Origin: an uncultured Eubacteriales bacterium
Lineage (GTDB): Bacteria; Bacillota; Clostridia; Oscillospirales; UBA644
DNA: 26,847 bases
Direction: 5' to 3'
Assembly: GCA_959604355.1 (NCBI GenBank)
Contig: CAUHAO010000025.1
Location: 1 to 26,847 of the forward strand
Shown: in pieces, positions 6,935-13,310 of the stretch
Layout of the letters: each line of letters begins with the position of its first letter
Numbering within the stretch: position 1 is the first letter of the stretch
Program-made: the position numbers and the translations under genes
The notes under the pieces: model-generated
The model's input: only the letters and a program-made list of their open reading frames with translations
What the model was told of the DNA's origin: nothing
Database searches by the model: none

Positions 6935-6967
6935 AAAAGCCTTCACGCTTGAAACGTGAAGGCTTTT
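6935..6967 (-). terminator. Terminator hairpin immediately 3' of the tRNA fragment
   Basis: AAAAGCCTTCACG (6935-6947) pairs over 13 bases with CGTGAAGGCTTTT (6955-6967) around a 7-base loop. On the minus strand it directly follows the CCA end of the tRNA piece, as a tRNA terminator should. Confidence 0.75.
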
Positions 6968-7025
6968 TGGCGGACAGGGTGGGATTCGAACCCACGAGCC
7001 GCTTGCGCGACTACCTGATTTCGAG
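6968..7025 (-). tRNA. 3' half of a class II tRNA, Ser(CGA): probable attachment-site scar
   Basis: On the minus strand the sequence carries, in order, an anticodon loop CTCGAAA (7025-7019, anticodon CGA), the 3' side of the anticodon stem (TCAGG), and a long variable arm that folds as AGTCGC/GCGGCT. A T-arm follows (GTGGG, loop TTCGAAT, CCCAC), then the 3' acceptor strand CCTGTCC, a discriminator G and an encoded CCA. The long variable arm plus CGA anticodon fits tRNA-Ser. The 5' side of the anticodon stem should be CCTGA but reads ATTGT, and no D-arm or 5' acceptor strand is present. The copy is therefore only the 3' half, cut at the first base of the anticodon loop, and cannot make a functional tRNA. 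Confidence 0.85.
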
Positions 7026-7141
7026 ACAATATTGATATGACAATGTTATTATATTTATAAGTTTATATCGTTTGTATATTCAACTGAAATAAACTGTTTC
7101 CTTTCCCGACTGCTAACCCGTCCCGTTTCATAGGCCGGTAA

Positions 7142-7182
7142 AAAACGAGGATGATTTACAAACCGTAAATCATCCTCGTTTT
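7142..7182 (-). terminator. Terminator of the AraC regulator gene
   Basis: An 18-bp perfect stem, AAAACGAGGATGATTTAC (7142-7159) with GTAAATCATCCTCGTTTT (7165-7182), closes over a 5-base loop. It sits 16 bases beyond the stop of the minus-strand regulator gene. The flanking A/T runs suit termination on either strand. Confidence 0.85.
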
Positions 7183-7198
7183 GAAGTATTATTTTAAA

Positions 7199-7999
7199 TC
7201 ATTTTCGCCGTTCTGAAGCCAATCGCGAATTTGAACTGTTTAATTTACGGTAGGCTTTGGGCGTTTGTCCCGTTTCGTTCTTGAAAACGCGGTTAAAGTT
7301 TCGTATGGTGGAGAATCCGCATTTCATTGCGATTTGGGTCACATCGTCGTTGGTGTCTTTCAACAGCTCGCAGGCGAATTGGATGCGGTATTTGTTGACG
7401 AATGAGGCGAAATCCATGTCAAAATTTTTGTTGAAGAAGGAAGACAGATAGCTGTAATCGTAGCCGAATTCCTTTGCTATATCATGAAGCCGCAGCTTTT
7501 TGGTGAAGTTATTTTGAATATACATTGAGAGAGAATTGGTGAGTGCAAAATAGGACTCATCAATTTTTTCTATTTCGCTTTGTTCAAACACGGCGGCGCA
7601 AAGCCTGTAAAGGACAGCCTGCTTTGCAAAAATACTTCTGTTCTCGTCCGTCAGAATATCAATGTCATTTCTGTTGTCAAACGAGAACCTCGTGTCGGAA
7701 AGTGATTTCATCTTTGTTTTTTCATAAAATAGGGAGACAAGATCGGTTGAAAAAACGCAAAGATAATCCTCGCTTTCTTCGGGTGTGCAGAAAGAATGAA
7801 TATATCCGGGAAGGATAAGCATTCCCTCGCCGCTGTGCAGCTCGTGTTTTTTGTTTCCCACTTCACACACCAGACAACCGCCCAGGCAGAACACAATTTC
7901 ATAGTTGCAATGTGTGTGCTTTTGAAAGTTCAGATTTTTGTCTACCTGATTATAAAGATACTCGCCTTTTACGCTTCTGTGTCCTTCATAAACGACCAT
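7199..7999 (-). CDS. AraC-family transcriptional regulator (cupin sensor + two HTH)
   Basis: A 266-aa regulator. The N-terminal half is a small cupin-like sensor with HTHCNYEIVFCLGG and a later HSGEGMLILPGYIHSF strand pair. The C-terminal about 100 residues form the AraC DNA-binding domain: first HTH around LHDIAKEFGYDYSYLSSFF, second around VTQIAMKCGFSTIRNFNRVF, closing with GQTPKAYRK. The start ATG has a modest site (GGTGA). It is transcribed away from the GH3-xylA-xylB operon, with 121 bases between starts, a standard arrangement for a local activator sensing a sugar. The forward operon has a good -10 but no -35, consistent with AraC-dependent activation; the inducer, perhaps xylose or a xylo-oligosaccharide, is inferred. 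Confidence 0.9.
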   Translation of the reverse strand: MVVYEGHRSVKGEYLYNQVDKNLNFQKHTHCNYEIVFCLGGCLVCEVGNKKHELHSGEGMLILPGYIHSFCTPEESEDYLCVFSTDLVSLFYEKTKMKSLSDTRFSFDNRNDIDILTDENRSIFAKQAVLYRLCAAVFEQSEIEKIDESYFALTNSLSMYIQNNFTKKLRLHDIAKEFGYDYSYLSSFFNKNFDMDFASFVNKYRIQFACELLKDTNDDVTQIAMKCGFSTIRNFNRVFKNETGQTPKAYRKLNSSNSRLASERRK

Positions 8000-8030
8000 A
8001 ATTTAATCACCGTGCAAATATATTTCCATT

Positions 8031-8059
8031 ATTATAAAACATATTTCTTTTATAATCAA
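8031..8059 (-). promoter_or_regulatory. Promoter of the AraC regulator gene
   Basis: On the minus strand TTGATT (8059-8054) and TATAAT (8036-8031) are separated by exactly 17 bases. The start codon follows about 30 bases downstream. Confidence 0.65.
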
Positions 8060-8076
8060 GATTCATTTTATATAAT
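8045..8076 (+). promoter_or_regulatory. Activator-type promoter of the GH3-xylA-xylB operon with a direct repeat
   Basis: TATAAT at 8071-8076 is a consensus -10 for the forward operon, but the position of the -35 (8048-8053) reads TTTTAT. The segments TTCTTTTATAAT (8045-8056) and TTCATTTTATATAAT (8062-8076) form an imperfect direct repeat next to the promoter, as expected for paired AraC-monomer sites. The region is very AT-rich, so the repeat could be fortuitous. Confidence 0.45.
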
Positions 8077-8120
8077 GAACATGGGATAAAACAAAAATAT
8101 GTCTGCAAAGGAGCGCGATT

Positions 8121-10187
8121 ATGAATTATAATGATGCGGTAGCGGTATACCAAAAATCTCCGACAAGTGAGACATTGAAGGAGGTTTGCAAACAGCTGTG
8201 CAGCGAAATGACATTAAGAGAGAAACTGAAAATGCTTTCGGGCAGGCAGTTTGCTATGCGAAATTGCTATGATCTGCTTACAAAGGGCAGAAAGTACAAC
8301 TACCGACCGTGCATTGCAGGCGGGATTAAGCGTTTGGGGATTCCGACGGTTGCCTTTTCGGACGGCCCCCGCGGCGTTGTTATGGGTAAAAGTACCTGCT
8401 TCCCCGTTTCAATGGCGAGAGGCGCTTCATTTAACGATGAGCTTGAATATGAGGTCGGCACAGCCATTGCAAAAGAAGCGATTGCAGGCGGCGCCAACTA
8501 TTTTGCCGGTATATGTATTAACCTTTTGCGCAATCCCCGCTGGGGCAGAGCGCAGGAAACATATGGTGAGGATCCGTTTCTGCTCGGAAAAATGGGCGCT
8601 GCACTGGCAAAAGCGGTGCAGGATAACGGTGTTATCGCCTGCCCAAAGCATTTTGCCTGCAACAGCATTGAAAACATCAGATTTTCGGTGGATGTCCATG
8701 CAGATGAAAAGACTTTGCAGGAGGTATATTTCCCCCATTTCAAGAAGTGCATTGACGCCGGCGCGATGTCCATTATGGGTGCCTATAATCTTCTTAGAGG
8801 GGAGCATTGCTGCGAAAGCAAGTATTTATTTACGGATGTCTTGCGCGATCAGTGGCATTTTGAGGGCTTTGCAATTACCGACTTCCTGTTTGCCCTGAGA
8901 AACGGGGAAAGAGCTGTTAAGGCAGGCATGGATGTCGAGATGCCGATGAAGATACTGTATACCATGCTGCCAATATATTTAAGAAACGGGAAAATATCGC
9001 AAGATGATATCGACAAGGCAGTTCGGAATGTTTTGACGGGCTTAATAAAGATAACACCAAAAATTAAACATCAGTCCAAGGATGTTATCGCCTGTAAGTC
9101 CCATGCCATGCTTGCAAAAAAAGTTGCGTGCGAGGGTACTGTCCTGCTTAAAAACAACGGAATACTTCCGCTTAGCGATGTCAAGAAAATAGCCGTCGTC
9201 GGGCGGTATGCCAACAAAATCAATGTCGGCGATCACGGTTCGAGCAGCGTTGCGAGTCCGTATACGGTTACTCCGTATAAAGGCCTCTGCAATGCATTCG
9301 GAAAAGAAAATGTTGTCCTTTGCGAAAGCCTTGATATATCGTCAAAGCTTGATGAAATCAAGTCGTGCTCCTGCGTCTTGATTTGCGTAGGCAGCGATTA
9401 TAAGCAGGAGGGCGAAAATCTCGCGAACTTCTCAAGCAAGGATGGTACGGCAGAAAAGGCGCACGGCGGCGACAGATATTCGCTGCGTATTCCGTCAAAC
9501 GAGGTGGAGCTTATTCACCGCATCTGCGCAAATTGCGAGAACACAATCGTTGATATCGTCGGAGGAAGTGCGTATGTCATTGAAGAATGGAAAGACGAAG
9601 CGTCCGCTATACTTCATTCTTTCTACAGCGGAATGGAGGGCGGAAACGCGCTTGCAGATATATTGACGGGCAAGGAAGTCCCGAGCGGTCATTTGCCGTT
9701 TACAATTGCCAAGGACGAAAATGATTATCCGAAATTCCTGTTCCCCGGAGAAAAAACAAGGGTTATCGACTACGGCTACTACCACGGCTATACATTGCTT
9801 GACAAAGAAGGCAAAGAGGCTGCGTTCCCGTTTGGCTTCGGTCTTTCCTACACCGAGTTTGAGTATTCCGATATACATGCCGAAAATAAAGACGGTAGCA
9901 TAGAAGTGTCGCTGAAAATCAAGAATATCGGCAGCTTCGACGGAAAGACGGTCGTTCAGATCTATGCGGGAGCAAACGGAGATCATCCCGTGAAGCTGCT
10001 CAAAGGCTTCAAAAAAATCAATGTCCCGGCGGGAAAAGAAGTCGAGGAGACAGTGACTGTTTATAAGGATGACCTTAAATTTTATGACGAAAAGGTCGGA
10101 GAATGGTATTTGGAGAATGAATACACATTCTATGTCGGTCAGGACAGCGCGGACGCAATGAACAATAAGCTTACGGTCAGCGTTTGA
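8121..10187 (+). CDS. GH3 glycosidase, normal domain order (beta-glucosidase/beta-xylosidase type)
   Basis: A 688-aa enzyme with AAGGAG seven bases before the ATG and no signal peptide, so it is intracellular. The TIM-barrel domain (about 20-320) has SDGPRG (80-85), NPRWGRAQETYGEDP (138-152), KHFACNSIEN (176-185) and the nucleophile motif GFAITD with Asp254. The alpha/beta sandwich domain follows (about 330-540, opening with EGTVLLKNNGILPL), then an Fn3-like domain after the FPFGFGLSYTEFEYS motif. The family releases terminal beta-linked glucose, xylose or related sugars with retention. First gene of the operon with xylA and xylB, so beta-xylosidase activity on imported xylo-oligosaccharides is the likely role; sequence alone does not settle glucose versus xylose. 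Confidence 0.92.
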   Translation: MNYNDAVAVYQKSPTSETLKEVCKQLCSEMTLREKLKMLSGRQFAMRNCYDLLTKGRKYNYRPCIAGGIKRLGIPTVAFSDGPRGVVMGKSTCFPVSMARGASFNDELEYEVGTAIAKEAIAGGANYFAGICINLLRNPRWGRAQETYGEDPFLLGKMGAALAKAVQDNGVIACPKHFACNSIENIRFSVDVHADEKTLQEVYFPHFKKCIDAGAMSIMGAYNLLRGEHCCESKYLFTDVLRDQWHFEGFAITDFLFALRNGERAVKAGMDVEMPMKILYTMLPIYLRNGKISQDDIDKAVRNVLTGLIKITPKIKHQSKDVIACKSHAMLAKKVACEGTVLLKNNGILPLSDVKKIAVVGRYANKINVGDHGSSSVASPYTVTPYKGLCNAFGKENVVLCESLDISSKLDEIKSCSCVLICVGSDYKQEGENLANFSSKDGTAEKAHGGDRYSLRIPSNEVELIHRICANCENTIVDIVGGSAYVIEEWKDEASAILHSFYSGMEGGNALADILTGKEVPSGHLPFTIAKDENDYPKFLFPGEKTRVIDYGYYHGYTLLDKEGKEAAFPFGFGLSYTEFEYSDIHAENKDGSIEVSLKIKNIGSFDGKTVVQIYAGANGDHPVKLLKGFKKINVPAGKEVEETVTVYKDDLKFYDEKVGEWYLENEYTFYVGQDSADAMNNKLTVSV

Positions 10188-10226
10188 TTGAACAAATTTA
10201 TTATATAAGAAAGGCAGACTGATATT

Positions 10227-11540
10227 ATGGAATATTTTGATTTTGTAAAGAAGGTAAATTACGAGGGCGAGCAAAGTTCAAATCCGTTTGCTTTCAAGTT
10301 CTATGATCCCGACAGAGTGATTTTTGGCAAAAAGATGAGCGAGCATTTGCCGTTTGCCATGGCATGGTGGCACAATCTCGGCGCGGCAGGCGCGGATATG
10401 TTCGGCGTCGGTACGGCCGACAAGTCTTTCGGAGCGATACCCGGTACGATGGAACACGCAAGGGCAAAGGTGGATGCCGGCTTCGAATTTATGGAGAAGC
10501 TCGGTATTAAATACTTCTGCTTCCACGATGTCGATTTAGTCCCCGAGGACAAGGACATAAATGTTACAAACGCGCGTCTTGATGAAATTTCGGACTATAT
10601 TCTTGAAAAAATGAACGGGACGGATATCAGGTGCCTTTGGGGAACGGCAAATATGTTCGGCAATCCGAGGTTTATGAACGGCGCCGGCAGCACCAACGAT
10701 GTCAATGTTTATTGCTTTGCCGCTGCGCAAATAAAAAAGGTGCTTGATATTACCGTTAAGCTCGGCGGCAGAGGCTATGTGTTCTGGGGCGGAAGAGAGG
10801 GCTACGAAACTCTGCTGAACACCGATGTTAAGTTTGAGCAGGAAAACATAGCGTCTCTTATGCGCATGGCTGTGGAATACGGCAGAAGCATCGGGTTTGA
10901 GGGAGATTTCTATATCGAGCCCAAGCCGAAGGAGCCCATGACGCATCAATATGATTTCGATGCCGCAACGGCAATAGGCTTTTTGAGACAGTACGGACTC
11001 GACAAGGATTTCAAGCTGAATATCGAGGCCAATCACGCGACGCTTGCCGGTCACACCTTCCAGCACGAGTTGAGAATTTCCGCCGTAAACGGAATGCTCG
11101 GCTCCATTGATGCAAACCAGGGAAATCTGCTTTTGGGCTGGGATACCGATGAGTTCCCCTTTGATGCATACAGTGCAACGATGTGTATGTATGAGGTGCT
11201 CAAAAACGGCGGACTTACCGGCGGATTCAATTTTGACGCTAAAAACCGCAGAACGAGCAACACCGCAGAGGACATGTTCTATGGCTATATTCTCGGCATG
11301 GACACATTTGCTCTCGGTCTTATCAAGGCAGCCGAAATTATAGAAAACGGTACAATCGATGAGTTTATTGAGAAAAAATATTCTTCGTTCAGCTCCGAAT
11401 TGGGTCAGAAAATCAGAAACGGCGATACGACCCTTTCGCAGTTGTCCGAGATAGCCTGCGAAAAGAAGATCTGTGAAATTCCGGAATCCGGCAGACAGGA
11501 AAAGATTCAGAGCGAAATAAACCGAATTCTGTTTAAATGA
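10227..11540 (+). CDS. xylA: Xylose isomerase
   Basis: A 437-aa protein of normal class II length that converts D-xylose to D-xylulose using two divalent metal ions. The metal and catalytic residues are all in place: FCFHDVD (H100, D103), FYIEPKPKEP (E231, K233), NIEANHATLAGH (E267, H270), GSIDANQG (D295) and GWDTDEFP (D306, D308). VFWGGREGYETLLNTD (185-200) is the family signature. The gene lies 39 bases after the GH3 gene. Its ribosome site is modest (AAAGG, far from the ATG), so its expression may depend on the upstream gene. Together with XylB it feeds xylose released by the glycosidases into the pentose phosphate pathway. Confidence 0.97.
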   Translation: MEYFDFVKKVNYEGEQSSNPFAFKFYDPDRVIFGKKMSEHLPFAMAWWHNLGAAGADMFGVGTADKSFGAIPGTMEHARAKVDAGFEFMEKLGIKYFCFHDVDLVPEDKDINVTNARLDEISDYILEKMNGTDIRCLWGTANMFGNPRFMNGAGSTNDVNVYCFAAAQIKKVLDITVKLGGRGYVFWGGREGYETLLNTDVKFEQENIASLMRMAVEYGRSIGFEGDFYIEPKPKEPMTHQYDFDAATAIGFLRQYGLDKDFKLNIEANHATLAGHTFQHELRISAVNGMLGSIDANQGNLLLGWDTDEFPFDAYSATMCMYEVLKNGGLTGGFNFDAKNRRTSNTAEDMFYGYILGMDTFALGLIKAAEIIENGTIDEFIEKKYSSFSSELGQKIRNGDTTLSQLSEIACEKKICEIPESGRQEKIQSEINRILFK

Positions 11541-11550
11541 GGTGCGGCGA

Positions 11551-12993
11551 ATGGACTGCTTCATAGGGCTTGATATAGGAACCTCTTCGGTAAAGGGAAT
11601 GCTGCTGAGCGAAAAGGCGATTGTCAAAACGGCGTCAAGAGAGTATCCCCTCTATTATCCCAAAGACGGTTGGAGCGAGCAAAATCCGCAGGACTGGTAT
11701 GACGGCAGCATCTCAGTAATAAAAGAGCTTGTATCTGACATTGACAGAAACAGTGTTGTCTCCATCAGCTTTTCGGGGCAGATGCACGGCCTTGTCGTGC
11801 TCGACGAAAACGACAATGTGATCCGTCCCGCCATTTTGTGGAACGACAGCCGAAGCTCGCTTGAGACCGAATATCTTAATAATATTATCGGCAAAAAGAC
11901 GCTTCAGCAAAATACCGGCAATATCGCATTTTCCGGCTTTACCGCGCCGAAAATACTTTGGCTGAAAAACAATGAACCGGAGAATTTCAAGAAAATAAAA
12001 AAGATAATGCTGCCGAAGGACTATGTGGCGTACAGGCTCAGCGGTGTGTTTGCGACCGATTGCTCCGATGCGGCGGGCACACTGTATTTCGACACGAAAA
12101 ATCGCCGTTGGTCCGAGCCTATGCTGTCGGTGCTCGGCGTAAGTGAAAAGAATCTGCCCAAAGTATATGAGAGCTATCAGGCGGTAGGGACGCTCAAAAA
12201 GTCCGCTGCCGATAAACTCGGATTGAATGAAAATGTGAAAATAGTTATCGGCGCGGGAGATAATGCGGCATCCGCAATCGGAACGGATACAATTGAAAGC
12301 GGGGACTGCAACATTTCACTCGGAACCTCGGGCACAATTTTTGTTGCAAGCGACGAGTTTGATTATGTGCCAAACGGAGCCATACACACATTTTGCTCCG
12401 CGGCGGGCAAATATCATTATCTCGCGTGTATTTTGTCGGCGGCAAGCTGCCAAAAATGGTGGATTGAAGGCATAACAAAATCGTCATATGATGGAGACTT
12501 CGCGGAATATATCGGCAAAAGTCAGGTTATGTTTTTGCCGTATCTCATGGGTGAGCGCTCGCCGATCAACGATTCAAGCATTCGCGGAGCCTTTTTCGGC
12601 TTGTCTCTCAATACGACAAAAGACGAAATGACGCTTGCGGTGTTAGAGGGGGTCGCTTTTGCGATAAAACAAAATCTCGATATTATCCGGGATCTCGGAA
12701 TATATATCGAGACTTCAAAAATCTGCGGAGGCGGCACGCGAAATAAAGAGTGGGTGAAAATCATTGCATCTGTTCTGGACATCGAGCTTTTGCTTCCGGA
12801 GGTTGAACACGGAGCTGTTTTGGGCGCCGCGTTCTTAGGTGCGAGAGCTTGCCTTCCGGATGACAGGTATGAGCAGCTCAAAGACAGCGTTAAATCGAGC
12901 TATACCCACATTTTGCCGGATGAAAAGCTCGTGAAATACTACAGCGAAAAATACTCAAAATGGTCGGAACTGTATCCCAAAATCAAAGAGTGA
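11551..12993 (+). CDS. xylB: Xylulokinase (FGGY kinase)
   Basis: I choose ATG 11551, with GAGGTG at 11539-11544 as its ribosome site, over a GTG at 11542 lying inside that site; this gives 480 aa. The FGGY kinase fold is clear: phosphate loop FIGLDIGTSSVKG (D8), the substrate region SFSGQMHGLVVLD (GQMHG at 76-80), WNDSR (97-101), the catalytic Asp in GAGDNAASAIGT (D237), and the C-terminal adenine-site motif KICGGGTRNKEW. It phosphorylates D-xylulose to xylulose 5-phosphate. It starts 10 bases after the xylA stop and is the last gene before the terminator. Confidence 0.95.
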   Translation: MDCFIGLDIGTSSVKGMLLSEKAIVKTASREYPLYYPKDGWSEQNPQDWYDGSISVIKELVSDIDRNSVVSISFSGQMHGLVVLDENDNVIRPAILWNDSRSSLETEYLNNIIGKKTLQQNTGNIAFSGFTAPKILWLKNNEPENFKKIKKIMLPKDYVAYRLSGVFATDCSDAAGTLYFDTKNRRWSEPMLSVLGVSEKNLPKVYESYQAVGTLKKSAADKLGLNENVKIVIGAGDNAASAIGTDTIESGDCNISLGTSGTIFVASDEFDYVPNGAIHTFCSAAGKYHYLACILSAASCQKWWIEGITKSSYDGDFAEYIGKSQVMFLPYLMGERSPINDSSIRGAFFGLSLNTTKDEMTLAVLEGVAFAIKQNLDIIRDLGIYIETSKICGGGTRNKEWVKIIASVLDIELLLPEVEHGAVLGAAFLGARACLPDDRYEQLKDSVKSSYTHILPDEKLVKYYSEKYSKWSELYPKIKE

Positions 12994-13011
12994 TGGTAAG
13001 CAAATAAGAAT

Positions 13012-13052
13012 AAAAAATCAAGGCAGATGTATAATTTCTGCCTTGATTTTTT
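13012..13052. terminator. Terminator at the convergence of the two sugar operons
   Basis: AAAAAATCAAGGCAGA (13012-13027) pairs over 16 bases with TCTGCCTTGATTTTTT (13037-13052) around a 9-base loop, and T continues to 13054. It lies 18 bases after xylB and also downstream of the reverse operon, so the symmetric A/T runs can stop transcription from both sides. Confidence 0.88.
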
Positions 13053-13120
13053 TTAGCATTTATAAAAGTCCGCTTGGCTTATTAAGCGCTAAATGTCCGT
13101 GAGCTTGGATGTTGTTTCTA

Positions 13121-13310
13121 TTATTCCAAACTCAACAAAATCACATCGTTCGTCTCGACGGTCAGTTTTACGATTGTTGAACCGACGCTTGCCGAAAACG
13201 GAATTTCTTCCGCTTTCAGGGCAGTTTTTGCTTTTATTTCCTCCACCTGACTCTTTGTCAGGATATCCAGGCTGCCGAGAGTTTCCCATTCGGATTACTG
13301 TGATTTTCAT
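13121..13310 (-). pseudogene. C-terminal remnant of a glycosidase-like gene, coupled to the reversed GH3 (GH39-like, tentative)
   Basis: The GH3 stop TGA (13309-13307) overlaps an ATG at 13310-13308, behind GAGGTG, giving a coupled start. That frame begins MKITVI but then reads as low-quality sequence. From 13294 another minus-strand frame gives coherent protein, SEWETLGSLDILTKSQVEEI continuing to STIVKLTVETNDVILLSLE, ending at TAA 13123-13121. The two parts join by a one-base shift near 13290-13300. The 57-residue tail, with a W-x-x-L-G-S start, a QVEEIK helix and a final hydrophobic strand ending NDVILLSLE, resembles the C-terminus of GH39 beta-xylosidases. That assignment rests on memory of the pattern and is weak. 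It could also be a small intact gene with a sequencing error. Confidence 0.5.

Noticed and set aside
6798..6995. 65-codon minus-strand frame beginning MGSNPTLSAKKP
   Set aside because: This is the translation of the tRNA T-arm and the hairpins after it, a common false gene call.
6968..7025. A complete functional tRNA gene
   Set aside because: The 5' acceptor strand, D-arm and 5' side of the anticodon stem are absent to the right of 7025.
6851..7182. Three strong hairpins within 330 bases as a possible repeat or small RNA array
   Set aside because: Stems differ in sequence and each sits at the 3' end of a separate gene (ankyrin remnant, tRNA piece, araC), so they are ordinary terminators.
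8251..8898. Alternative plus-strand frame of 215 codons inside the GH3 gene
   Set aside because: Overlaps the catalytic barrel of a well-supported GH3; its product is Arg/Cys/Ser-rich without motifs.
10536..11627. Long minus-strand open frame (363 codons) opposite xylA/xylB
   Set aside because: It is an antisense shadow of xylA, whose catalytic residues and codon pattern prove the plus strand is coding.
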